Assembly: GCA_039923455.1 (NCBI GenBank) | Contig: JBDTCS010000227.1 | Span: 1-15,921 of the forward strand | DNA: 15,921 bases | Reading direction: 5' to 3' | Source of the DNA: JBDTCS01 sp039923455 | Lineage (GTDB): Bacteria; Bacteroidota; Ignavibacteria; Palsa-1295 | In this document: one piece after another, positions 8,001-15,477 of the stretch | How the letters are laid out: each line of letters begins with the position of its first letter | Position numbering within the stretch: the first letter of the stretch is position 1 | Notes under the pieces: generated by a model | What the model saw: only the letters and a program-made list of their open reading frames with translations | Told to the model about the DNA's origin: nothing | Databases searched by the model: none | Translations under genes and position numbers: made by a program

Positions 8001-8159
8001 GCGGCGCCCTCGGGAATCAGCGGAGTGATAGACGACGAAGGTATGTCCGCTCCCGTTGCCGTTCAAACCGTCCGTACAGGCCCGAAGGTAGGCCGAAACG
8101 ATCCTTGCCCTTGTGGGAGTGGGAAGAAGTATAAAAATTGCCACGGAGCCCAGCAATAG
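5076..8159 (+). CDS. secA: Preprotein translocase ATPase SecA
   Basis: SecA is the motor that pushes unfolded preproteins through SecYEG at the inner membrane. The 1027-residue protein has MTTGEGKT (Walker A, Lys163), the DEVDSVLIDEARTPLI Walker B region (Asp264 on), VDEFTGRILPGRRYSEGLHQ, NMAGRGTDIKLG and the arginine-finger region RQLRGRAGRQGDPGS. A C-terminal SEC-C zinc motif has Cys1011, Cys1013, Cys1022 and His1023 (CPCGSGKKYKNCH), the usual SecB/ribosome contact site. It is longer than E. coli SecA (about 900). Much of the excess lies between residues 283 and 394, right after IISG, a location where I recall Bacteroidota/Chlorobiota SecA proteins carrying an insertion. ATG 5076 fits the family N-terminus; the AT-rich upstream bases show no Shine-Dalgarno. 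The 161 bases before it hold no gene I can support. A terminator follows 30 bases after the stop. Confidence 0.98.
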   Translation: MLEFIQKLFGSKHDKDVQTFLPMVDEINEHYAQLADLTDDELRAKTQEFRDRINEAIGGVVDEIEDLREQLKEDIEHHERLTILDKLTALNKERLEQTKTVLDELLPEAFAVVKDACRRLCGTSWVIAGQNLVWDMIPFDVQLIGGIVLHQGKIAEMTTGEGKTLVATLPSYLNALPGRGVHIVTVNDYLASRDSQWMGKLHEFLGLKVGVILQSMQPFERKVQYAADITYGTNNEFGFDYLRDNMVTQAEDMVQRPHNFAIVDEVDSVLIDEARTPLIISGPVESTEHKFDELKPKVERLVNSQKALVAKFVAEAEEILKSTDPKKRQEAGIPLVRANHGMPKNKRLMKLLGDGEMLKLMQVTELEYMRDQSRNMHIIDEELYFIVEEKNHNIDLTEKGRDFLAAGESDRDLFVLPDIATELSMMETGNLTIEEKTAKKDALNILYADRSDRLHTIGQLLRAYSLYEKDVDYVVQEGKVLIVDEFTGRILPGRRYSEGLHQAIEAKEQVVVERDTQTMATVTLQNYFRLYKKLAGMTGTAETEAGEFFEIYQLDVVVVPTNKPIVRDDRDDMVYRSKREKYNAVIEEIQEMRKQGRPVLVGTTSVEVSETVARMLKRVGVPHNVLNAKQHAREAEIIMNAGLPGAITIATNMAGRGTDIKLGPGVREAGGLHILGTERHEARRIDRQLRGRAGRQGDPGSTQFYLSLEDDLMRLFGSERIAGIMQKLGLQEGEVIKHSMITKSVERAQKKIEENNFATRKRLLEYDNVMNSQREVVYDRRRHALHGERLKDEVFEMLEEAVEEITKSHYHQGEYEALTKDILTRFMADVPLEREATARMGEEDVVHKLVEEAKAFYQRKEDQVGPDAMAGLERYATLQVIDDRWKEHLREMDDLKEGIGLRAYGQKDPLIEYKQEGYRMFQDMLTLTRDGILELVFKLYPMTVGPDGQPMAPNPSRRMLPSQRARQSRLVATKDAAPSGISGVIDDEGMSAPVAVQTVRTGPKVGRNDPCPCGSGKKYKNCHGAQQ

Positions 8160-8188
8160 GCTCGAATCTAGTTCGAATCTAATCACAG

Positions 8189-8227
8189 AAAATGCGATGC
8201 TTTTCCAGTGGGAGAGTATCGCATTTT
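8189..8227 (+). terminator. Rho-independent terminator after secA, bidirectional in form
   Basis: AAAATGCGAT (8189-8198) and ATCGCATTTT (8218-8227) are perfect inverted repeats of 10 bases. The bases between them pair further (GCTTTTCC with GGGAGAGT, with several G-U pairs), which leaves a loop of only AGT. The stem starts with an A-run and ends with a T-run, so it can end transcripts from either direction. It lies 30 bases after the secA stop and separates the housekeeping block from the porU block. A GTG at 8208 that would extend porU lies inside this hairpin, which argues against it as the porU start. Confidence 0.85.
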
Positions 8228-8231
8228 CAAA

Positions 8232-8260
8232 TTGTATCAATACGCTTCGAATTGTGTTAT
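8232..8260 (+). promoter_or_regulatory. Candidate promoter for the porU operon (weak)
   Basis: TTGTAT (8232-8237) and TGTTAT (8255-8260) are separated by 17 bases and resemble a sigma-70 pair with imperfect hexamers. An overlapping TATCTTCG (8258-8265) resembles the TAnnTTTG box of Bacteroidota promoters, but no TTTG lies at the proper distance upstream. Position is the main support: it follows the terminator and precedes porU. Many AT-rich gaps would give a match of this quality. Confidence 0.25.
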
Positions 8261-8279
8261 CTTCGAGGGAATAATTGGA

Positions 8280-8300
8280 CACCCTTCATGCGGGAGGGTG
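8280..8300 (+). other. Hairpin in the porU 5' leader covering a Shine-Dalgarno-like GGGAGGG
   Basis: CACCCT (8280-8285) and AGGGTG (8295-8300) can form a 6-pair stem with a 9-base loop, about 50 bases before the proposed porU start. The right arm includes part of GGGAGGG (8292-8298), a strong ribosome-binding-like sequence in a region where most genes lack one. A 10-codon open frame starts at GTG 8308 and ends at TAG 8340. This could be a small leader controlling porU, or chance; no run of T directly follows, so it is not a convincing terminator. Confidence 0.3.
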
Positions 8301-8351
8301 CCTGATTGTGAGTGTTTTGCCCTTTTTAATAGCACTGTAGCTACTTCTATA

Positions 8352-11300
8352 GTGATTGCTTTTGTTGGCAGGAATGCGCTCGCCCGCTCTTGGACGAGGC
8401 TCGCTTCGATATTTTCAATACTATTAATTTTTGCTCCTGTGCTTCATGCGCAGACTGAGAGCAAGAACTCATACGCTGTTCGGATCAAAGAACTTTCAAG
8501 AACTGAACACTCTGTCACTTTAGAGATTGACTTTCCAACTCCGATTTTAGACACCAGTTCGGGAAGCGTTTATCTCAGGGCGCTTGCTCGGTCGTATTAC
8601 AATGGTGATCCACTCGCAGGCGTAAGCATTCCCGTTCGTGCGAGTAAAGGTTCGAGTGTAACCGTGACTGCTACGGAGTTTGCAAGTCTGACTCTACCTC
8701 AAAATTTTATTCTTCGCCCTGCATTGCGCGATGCAGTTGTGGATGGAACTTCAAAGAGTATCATCCCAAGAATATCTGCGGTGCCCAACACGCGACATCT
8801 GCTTGCCGGGACCGCGTCGCTAAAATACTCGGGAAGAATGCGCGCGGTGAATATTTCATCGCTACTCGTAGGTGCATACGATCTCGATCAGGGGAATCAC
8901 TCGTTGCGTTGGGTCTCGCGTATTGTTGTTCAGATCACAGATCCGGCAGGTATCGAGGCTCGCGCTTCAGCAACAAACATGGCCGAGCCATTTTCTGCGA
9001 CAGCAAGCGTGTTCAGAGATCGACAGAAGTCAGCACCGACTAAGCCTGGGACGAAAGTGCTTTCGGTGGATGATGTCCAGCAAACACCCGGGCTGCGTTC
9101 GGACGATGGCAACGTGTATAAAATGTTCGTCAATCGGGACGGTATCTATCACATCACATTCGAAGACGTCAAGAATTTTGGTATCGATCCATCGACCGTC
9201 GATCCTCGAACGCTACGTATCATCTCGCAAGGTCAGCAAGTGCCCGTCTACGTCTTTGATCACCAGGACGGTCACTTCGATCCAAACGACTACTTCGAAT
9301 TCTTCGGTGAAGAGAAAACACTGAAGTACAACAGCAAATTTGGTGACGAATATTACGACCCTTACACACACAACAATGTGTATTATTTGGTGTGGGGCAC
9401 GCGCTACTCTGAAATTCCACAGGGTGGTGTGAAGCGAATGGTAGAAGAGTCGGGTGAGATTCGTGAAGCAGACAGATCAAAGTATACCAATCTGCGATTC
9501 GCATCGTTTCGATCACGCCTCCATTATGAGCGTGACCTTTTTTATGATAAGCTTGAGATCAGCGATCTGAACGAACTCTCGACAACGCGCGATCACTATT
9601 TCATCGGCCAGGTTCGCACTGCGCAAAGTCTTTCGGTCGATACGATCACACCGTATCCCGATCTGACGAATGGCCGCCCGATAAGTTTGCGCGTTGCGCT
9701 GCATGGTATCTCGCATTTTGACCCGGGTGCAGTTGGCGCTCACGGTGAAGCACTCGATACGGTTTCGAACGAGCAACAAGTTGCGATTAGCGTGAATGGT
9801 ACGCATTTACTCTTTGGGATTTGGGATTCACAGGAAATGAAGTTCTTATCCTCGGACACGCTGTCCCAGCGTATTCTTCTTTCGCCACCGAGTCCGCAGA
9901 TATTAAAATCTCAACTCGTGGGCGATAGTGCACGAGCAAGTTTTCCATTGCACGTGACATTTGATAACACGCTAAAATCGAGTGTGCTCTATTGTCGGTT
10001 TGGCATCAACTGGTTCGATCTGGATTATGATCGACTCTATGCGGCATATCAAAATCAAATTCAGTTCACGATTCCGGATCACACGCCTGCTGCACTCTAT
10101 CAATTCACACTCGATAATTTTACGCGTAGCGATATTTCTATTTATCGCAAGGGTGTTTCGAAGATCTCGAATATTTTTATCGATGCTGCGAGCCCAAAGG
10201 AGAATGGCATCAAGGCGATCTTTCAGCTTAACGTAGCAAGCGATGCCGATCAGTTTTTCGCAACGGTCGATTCGTTGAAGTTGAAACCCGCTCGTTACCT
10301 CAAAGATGATTTTCAAGATCTAAAAAAGCCTGGAAATAGAGGGGCGTATCTTATTATTACGAGCCGCGACCATCTCAAGAAATTCACCAACGAGACTCCG
10401 CCGCTGAAGCGATTGCTCGATCAGCGGGCACAACAGCATGGGCTCACCGGCAAGCTAATCGACGTTGCAAATATTTATGACGAGTTTAATTTTGGTGCAC
10501 GTTCGCCTGTTGCGGTTCGTGATTTTCTGAGGTACGCGTACGAGAATTGGGACGATCCACCTCGTTATGTTTTTCTCGTTGGTACCACGCATGAGGGCAC
10601 GGAAGATTCCGTTGCGGGTGCACCACCGGAGCAAGTCCCTTCCGCCTATTTGCAGAGTTATAGTTTTGGCTCAACATCTTGTGATACGTGGCTATCGCTT
10701 TTGGATGGTGACGATTTGCTCCCTGATCTCGTCATCGGGCGGTTGCCCTCGACCGATATTGATCACGATGATGCCTATGTGAATAAAGTCACACGGTATG
10801 AAGCCGATCAAGATCCCGCGGGGGATTGGAAGAACAAAGCACTCTTCGTTTCCGGTGAAGCGCTCAATGGCAACGATTTTTATTCGCAGGTCGAAGATCT
10901 GTTGAAACGCGATGTTCCTTCGCGCATTGTTTCGAATCGGCTCGGTCTCGATCAGGCACCCAGACTTTATTACGGCACCGACAAAGAACTGATCGATAAT
11001 ATCAACAATGGTATTTCGTATCTCCATTTTATGGGGCACGGTGGTTTGGGAGTTTGGGCTGATCCGATTCCAAATACGAACCGCTCACTATTTTTGAGTT
11101 CGGATGTATCGAGATTGCACAATCTTGGTCACTATCCATTTGTGGCGAGCCTTACGTGTTTCACCGGTGCATTCGATGGCTCTACAAATGATGCGCTATT
11201 GCCGGGCTTGTTGCTTGCGCAAAATGCTGGCGCTATCGGTGCAGTGGGTACGAGTGCTTTCGGATTCCGCGATGCCGACGATCATCTCGCAGAGAGTTTG

Positions 11301-13601
11301 TTGCTAACAATGTTTGATACAGTGCCGGCGACGTATGGTGACAGAGTTACCGCAGCCAAGATTGACTATTATCTAGGCAACAATCCGGAAGGAAATCTTC
11401 TCGCGCCGACACTACTTTTAACGTACAATTTTCTTGGTGATCCGTTCGTCTCGCCGTTCGCGACGACGGAACGTCTCGCGTTAAATATTTCGACTCGCAC
11501 TTCATCGCCTGGTGCAACTGTGACGGTGAGTGGTACCACGACAATAATTGAAGGATTAGCGAGAATAGAACTGGCCGACGCTGGTAATAATCCTCTGACG
11601 CCTCCGCATGTTATAGATAATATTCCGGTGCATGGAGGAAGTTTTTCGTTCAATGATGTTTCGCCAAGCGCAGGTTTACCAACGGCCGGCACCTATCGTG
11701 TGACGATATACTCAAGCACGAGCACACGCTTCGCACGCGCCGCGATAGATATCTCGTACTCCACAACACGCATTACCGAGCTTGATTTCGAGCCACATCC
11801 TGTCGGACCCGGAACGAGCATAGATTTTAGTAGTGCGGTGCAAGCACCGGCGGGTGTAGATTCCGTTATTGCGCAAGTTGTGATCTATCAGCAAGATCAG
11901 TTTGGAAAGTGGTTGCAGGTTGGTGGCACATCGCGTTTGAGGATGACGCTTGCATCGAGTAAGTATCATAGCACCATCAGTGGTGGTGGGCTTACGAATG
12001 GAATGTTAGTCTCGGCGAAGGCGATCGCGTATGTGACGGGCGGGTCGCCGTACGTCAGCGATTCGCTCATGCTGGTCATCGGTGCTTCGAGCGATCCTTC
12101 TGCTTTTCGTGATAACTTGCATCACAATCTTGTCGGACGTTTTCGTTCGACACCGACAGGTCTTGCGTGGCAAGAGAGGATATACAACTGGGGATCTGTG
12201 GATGCAACCGGCACTACGGCGATTCTTCGAGATACTTCGGCGAAGCTGACACTCGCGACTGTCAATCCCGCCGCAGTTCCGGCGCACGGCTTTCTCGATT
12301 TATATATGCCGATTGTGGGTAACACGCTCGACAGTGCAAAATTAGTTTTTCTTGTTCAGCCTGCTTCGGGGACTTCTGCTCTTAATTTGCGCGATAGTTC
12401 GACCACCAACGATTCTACGTACTCATTTCCAATCGCTCGTGGGGCATTCGCATATCGCAAAACTACCGGAAGCACGATCGGCGGCGTTGTGAACGAGCCG
12501 ATAGATTTTGAGACGGGAAATCTGACAGTGAATCTCGCAGCCAATGCTGAAGGACAGATTGACGCCGATGTCATTAGAGTTGCGCGACTTAGTTCGCTGC
12601 CGATCTTACAGCAATATGCAGCGCAGCAGCCCGACATTCATTTCGTTACGCTGAACAGTCCGATCAAAAAATCGAGAACAGCTGGTTTCCGAATTGTAAG
12701 TGACTCGCTCGGAGCGATTCCACTCACCGGTCAGATACAAGTGAGCATTCGCATTGATCCAACGGATTCGATCACTGCGTTGCATCCAAATGATCTCTTC
12801 ATTTATCATCAGGATGATCGCTCGCGTCAATGGACAATCATCCAGCCAACGCTGAGGAATGGTGATGTTCTCTCTGCGACTGTTCAGAATCTCGGCAATT
12901 TTGCGGTAGCCTACAAAACGGATCTGACTCCACCAGCAGTAGATATCACCGTCGAAGGTCAAGTGTTTCTCAATAAAGGCGATGTGCCCGACAAGCCGCA
13001 CTTCAATGTGGTGATGCAGGATGCGAACGGCATTGATATCACGCCGGGCAAAACGATTGTTAAAGTAGATAATCGCGTGCTCGGAGCGACCGAGTTCGCG
13101 ATGCTCGATTCGCTGCGCACACCAACAACTGCGAATCTGCATTTCGAGCCGCAGCTGACAGACGGTGCACACGCCATAAGTATACTTTCGACCGATAACA
13201 ACGGCAACGCGAGCAAAGAGCAAACGCTTGAAGTGAATGTCTCGCATACCTTCCTCGTCCACACGCTCGGAAGTTATCCGAATCCGTTTAGTCTATTGAT
13301 GTTCTTGGCTTATGAGATCAAAGGCATTCCGTATGCCGAAGAAGTGGAGATGAATATTTATACGGTAAGCGGTCGCTTGATTCGGTCGATGAAGTTTCCT
13401 TCCGACGATCCTACGCAAACCTTTGGATTTTTGAAAGGTGGCACAGGTGTACCGACAAGTCTGGGATATCATGAAGTCTGGTGGGACGGTCACGATGACG
13501 GTGGTGCCGATGTAGCAAACGGCGCATATTTTTATCGACTTCGAGTAAAGTCACCGGGCGATCAGAAAGAGATAACAGGAAAATTTGCACGTGTTAGGTA
13601 A
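8352..13601 (+). CDS. porU: Type IX secretion system sortase PorU (C25 family cysteine peptidase), very large form
   Basis: PorU is the outer-membrane sortase of the T9SS: it cuts the C-terminal signal from secreted cargo and joins the cargo to a surface anchor. With GTG 8352 the protein has 1749 residues. It starts with a signal peptide (Arg-rich start, hydrophobic core LASIFSILLIFAPVL, cleavage after LHA at residue 33). The N-terminal PorU domain includes YKMFVNRDGIYHITFEDV (from about 254). The gingipain-like C25 domain spans about 664-1032 with MGHGG (His896) and SLTCFTGAFD (Cys936) as catalytic dyad. About 600 residues of beta-rich, Ig-like sequence follow. The last 110 residues (YPNPF, IYTVSGRLIRS, WWDGHDDGG, GAYFYRLRV) form a FlgD-like/T9SS C-terminal domain. 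P. gingivalis PorU is about 1160 residues. The start is uncertain: the frame is open from GTG 8208, and GTG 8298 is also possible. It overlaps porV. Confidence 0.92.
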   Translation: MIAFVGRNALARSWTRLASIFSILLIFAPVLHAQTESKNSYAVRIKELSRTEHSVTLEIDFPTPILDTSSGSVYLRALARSYYNGDPLAGVSIPVRASKGSSVTVTATEFASLTLPQNFILRPALRDAVVDGTSKSIIPRISAVPNTRHLLAGTASLKYSGRMRAVNISSLLVGAYDLDQGNHSLRWVSRIVVQITDPAGIEARASATNMAEPFSATASVFRDRQKSAPTKPGTKVLSVDDVQQTPGLRSDDGNVYKMFVNRDGIYHITFEDVKNFGIDPSTVDPRTLRIISQGQQVPVYVFDHQDGHFDPNDYFEFFGEEKTLKYNSKFGDEYYDPYTHNNVYYLVWGTRYSEIPQGGVKRMVEESGEIREADRSKYTNLRFASFRSRLHYERDLFYDKLEISDLNELSTTRDHYFIGQVRTAQSLSVDTITPYPDLTNGRPISLRVALHGISHFDPGAVGAHGEALDTVSNEQQVAISVNGTHLLFGIWDSQEMKFLSSDTLSQRILLSPPSPQILKSQLVGDSARASFPLHVTFDNTLKSSVLYCRFGINWFDLDYDRLYAAYQNQIQFTIPDHTPAALYQFTLDNFTRSDISIYRKGVSKISNIFIDAASPKENGIKAIFQLNVASDADQFFATVDSLKLKPARYLKDDFQDLKKPGNRGAYLIITSRDHLKKFTNETPPLKRLLDQRAQQHGLTGKLIDVANIYDEFNFGARSPVAVRDFLRYAYENWDDPPRYVFLVGTTHEGTEDSVAGAPPEQVPSAYLQSYSFGSTSCDTWLSLLDGDDLLPDLVIGRLPSTDIDHDDAYVNKVTRYEADQDPAGDWKNKALFVSGEALNGNDFYSQVEDLLKRDVPSRIVSNRLGLDQAPRLYYGTDKELIDNINNGISYLHFMGHGGLGVWADPIPNTNRSLFLSSDVSRLHNLGHYPFVASLTCFTGAFDGSTNDALLPGLLLAQNAGAIGAVGTSAFGFRDADDHLAESLLLTMFDTVPATYGDRVTAAKIDYYLGNNPEGNLLAPTLLLTYNFLGDPFVSPFATTERLALNISTRTSSPGATVTVSGTTTIIEGLARIELADAGNNPLTPPHVIDNIPVHGGSFSFNDVSPSAGLPTAGTYRVTIYSSTSTRFARAAIDISYSTTRITELDFEPHPVGPGTSIDFSSAVQAPAGVDSVIAQVVIYQQDQFGKWLQVGGTSRLRMTLASSKYHSTISGGGLTNGMLVSAKAIAYVTGGSPYVSDSLMLVIGASSDPSAFRDNLHHNLVGRFRSTPTGLAWQERIYNWGSVDATGTTAILRDTSAKLTLATVNPAAVPAHGFLDLYMPIVGNTLDSAKLVFLVQPASGTSALNLRDSSTTNDSTYSFPIARGAFAYRKTTGSTIGGVVNEPIDFETGNLTVNLAANAEGQIDADVIRVARLSSLPILQQYAAQQPDIHFVTLNSPIKKSRTAGFRIVSDSLGAIPLTGQIQVSIRIDPTDSITALHPNDLFIYHQDDRSRQWTIIQPTLRNGDVLSATVQNLGNFAVAYKTDLTPPAVDITVEGQVFLNKGDVPDKPHFNVVMQDANGIDITPGKTIVKVDNRVLGATEFAMLDSLRTPTTANLHFEPQLTDGAHAISILSTDNNGNASKEQTLEVNVSHTFLVHTLGSYPNPFSLLMFLAYEIKGIPYAEEVEMNIYTVSGRLIRSMKFPSDDPTQTFGFLKGGTGVPTSLGYHEVWWDGHDDGGADVANGAYFYRLRVKSPGDQKEITGKFARVR

Positions 13602-14685
13602 GGCGAAATTGCATTGCGCGCTGCGGAAGTTGTTCCTTCGAACAGCGATGATTGCGCTTGTGCTGATTATGATCTCGGAGGCTTACGCGCAAGATTCGAA
13701 ATATGCCGGCGCGTTTCTTGAGATACCTGTCGGTGGTCGTGCGCTTTCGATGGGTGGGGCTTATACCGGCATTGCAGATGATGAGTCGGCCTTCCACTGG
13801 AATCCTGCCGGTGTATCACTCATGGACCATAAGTACCTCGGTATGATGTACTCTTCAGAATTTGGAATTCCGGGTTCGGCACTTGCGAACTTCTTCCATC
13901 TCGGATTTACACTACCACTAGAGAATGTTTCGATTGCTGCGAATTGGGTACGTCTCGCCGTCGGAGATCTTTCTCATACGCCGGATTTAACGGGCATCAA
14001 CATTACTGCTGAGCGCGAACGCATGGTCCGAGATGCGCTCGCCGGTTCGCAGGATCTGTTCAGTGACACCGAAGATGCATTCGTGCTCTCGATTGCTCGC
14101 GATAATAAATTTATTCTCGATTGGGGTTGGCTCTACTATGCACATCCTGTTGAAGTCCCGATCGGTGTGAACTTCAAATACATTCGCCAGAAAGTTGGTA
14201 CGTTCGGGCAAGCGCAGGGGATCGGCGTCGATGCGGGTATCATGCTTCGCTTCTCCCTCGGTGATTATCTCCTAATGCCATTCTTGGGCAAGCTCGCGCT
14301 TGCCGTCAACGTGACAGATATCGGCGGCACGAAACTCGTCTGGAGCACAGAACGCCCACACACGATTCCGATGCGAATCGTCGGTGGCGCTTCGTATGCG
14401 CAAGATCTGCCGTTCATCAATACGGTTGTCACGTTAGCAGGCGATTTTACTGTCCACGAAAGTGAGAAGCCTCGGCTCGGAATTGATTTTACTTATTTGG
14501 AAAACATTTCGGTGCGTGCCGGATTAAATAAAGGTTTTTTCGCAACCGGCGCCGGATTCGTATGGGAGAAACGACTCAAAGTAGATTACTCGTTGTCATT
14601 GCACGATCTCGGGCCGGAACATCGACTCAGCTTTGGTGTTGACATTGATAACTTTCTGAAGTACGCATTCCCGGCAAAGGAATAA
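13591..14685 (+). CDS. porV: Type IX secretion system outer-membrane protein PorV
   Basis: PorV is a FadL-like outer-membrane beta-barrel that takes T9SS cargo from the translocon and presents it to PorU. The protein (364 residues from GTG 13591) has a signal peptide with core TAMIALVLIMIS and cleavage after AYA (residue 33). The family signature follows at once: AGAFLEIPVGGRALSMGGAY (39-58), then GIADDESAFHWNPAGVSL with WNPAG at 70-74. The rest alternates like outer-membrane strands. The family also includes PorQ-like proteins, but the position directly after porU favours PorV. GTG 13591 has AGGA 10 bases upstream (13577-13580); an in-frame TTG at 13585 is the alternative. The overlap with porU is 11 bases, suggesting coupled translation of the sortase and its partner. 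Confidence 0.9.
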   Translation: MLGKAKLHCALRKLFLRTAMIALVLIMISEAYAQDSKYAGAFLEIPVGGRALSMGGAYTGIADDESAFHWNPAGVSLMDHKYLGMMYSSEFGIPGSALANFFHLGFTLPLENVSIAANWVRLAVGDLSHTPDLTGINITAERERMVRDALAGSQDLFSDTEDAFVLSIARDNKFILDWGWLYYAHPVEVPIGVNFKYIRQKVGTFGQAQGIGVDAGIMLRFSLGDYLLMPFLGKLALAVNVTDIGGTKLVWSTERPHTIPMRIVGGASYAQDLPFINTVVTLAGDFTVHESEKPRLGIDFTYLENISVRAGLNKGFFATGAGFVWEKRLKVDYSLSLHDLGPEHRLSFGVDIDNFLKYAFPAKE

Positions 14686-14694
14686 TTCATTAGT

Positions 14695-15471
14695 ATGATC
14701 ACTCGCGCTTCTCACTCGTTCGCATTGTTCTTACTTCTCGTCGTAATGGCGGGTTGCTCAGGATGCGGCACGTCTGTCGAGCCGGGGCTTCAACCGCCCC
14801 AGCCGCGCTTTGTGGATATCTCTGTGCCTCCAGCAGCTATCGATCATGGATTCTTTGCCGATCCCGGGCAAGATTTTATAGTCATAGAATGGTACAGTAA
14901 TTCACCCGACACCACCACCGGTTACGTACTCTATCGATCGAACGATGATTCGCTCAATTCGGATGGCACATTGAGAAACAGAGTGGAGATCAAGACGCTC
15001 GAGTCTCCGAATCAACTGGTAGAGCCACTCGATTCCAGCTTTATCGATTCGGTTGGCACGAAGGAGTTTGGAAAAGCTTATTATTACCAGATCGAATCGT
15101 ATCATACTTCGGGCTCGAATCGAAAAACGTTTAGCAAGCCATCGACAGTAAACTTTTTCACGTTACTTCCGAAGCCGACACTCAATTCGCCGAACTCACA
15201 AAACATCGCGAAGGAGATGCTCACCTTCAATTGGAGCGATCCTGCGCACGGTGGGTTGTTTCAGGTGCTTGTGCGAAAGAACGATACGAAGGAGATCGTC
15301 TGGTCGAGTGGAAAAATATTCGAGTTCGGCACTGACACGGAAGCCGCACAATATCCAACCGATGGAAGCGCCTTGCCGCTTGAATCGGGAGTAGGCTATC
15401 AATGGCGTGTAAAAAAAGTGGGTGATCACCAAGGCGGATCATCCAACTGGCAGTTTTTTTCGATAAAATAG
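14695..15471 (+). CDS. Lipoprotein with two fibronectin type III-like domains, T9SS-linked, function unknown
   Basis: This 258-residue protein has a lipoprotein signal: a hydrophobic core (FALFLLLVV) and the lipobox MAGC with Cys21 as the lipidated residue, then SGCGTSVEP. Residues about 35-150 read as a fibronectin III-like fold (IVIEWYSNSPDTTTGYVLYRS, AYYYQIESYHTSG). Residues about 158-258 form a second one (LTFNWSDPAHGGLFQVLVRK, GVGYQWRVKKVG, NWQFFSIK). No catalytic motif is visible, so a binding or scaffold role at the periplasmic or outer face is the likeliest reading. It starts 9 bases after porV and is almost certainly co-transcribed with it. I do not recognise it as one of the named Por proteins. 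The start ATG 14695 fits the signal peptide. Confidence 0.82.
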   Translation: MITRASHSFALFLLLVVMAGCSGCGTSVEPGLQPPQPRFVDISVPPAAIDHGFFADPGQDFIVIEWYSNSPDTTTGYVLYRSNDDSLNSDGTLRNRVEIKTLESPNQLVEPLDSSFIDSVGTKEFGKAYYYQIESYHTSGSNRKTFSKPSTVNFFTLLPKPTLNSPNSQNIAKEMLTFNWSDPAHGGLFQVLVRKNDTKEIVWSSGKIFEFGTDTEAAQYPTDGSALPLESGVGYQWRVKKVGDHQGGSSNWQFFSIK

Positions 15472-15477
15472 TGTTAG

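Noticed and set aside
8162..8181. Direct repeat TCGAATCTA twice, 11 bases apart, just after the secA stop
   Set aside because: Only two copies of 9 bases in a sequence rich in TCGA; not enough for a binding site or repeat element.
7620..8282. Antisense open frame of 220 codons over the secA 3' end and the terminator
   Set aside because: It runs through the terminator hairpin and opposite the SEC-C motif, and has no recognisable domain.
8208..8351. 48-residue N-terminal extension of PorU from GTG 8208
   Set aside because: The start codon lies inside the terminator hairpin and the added residues would place the signal peptide core far from the N-terminus.
12606..13262. Antisense open frame of 218 codons inside porU
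   Set aside because: Opposite a continuous porU coding frame with Ig-like pattern; composition is that of a shadow frame.
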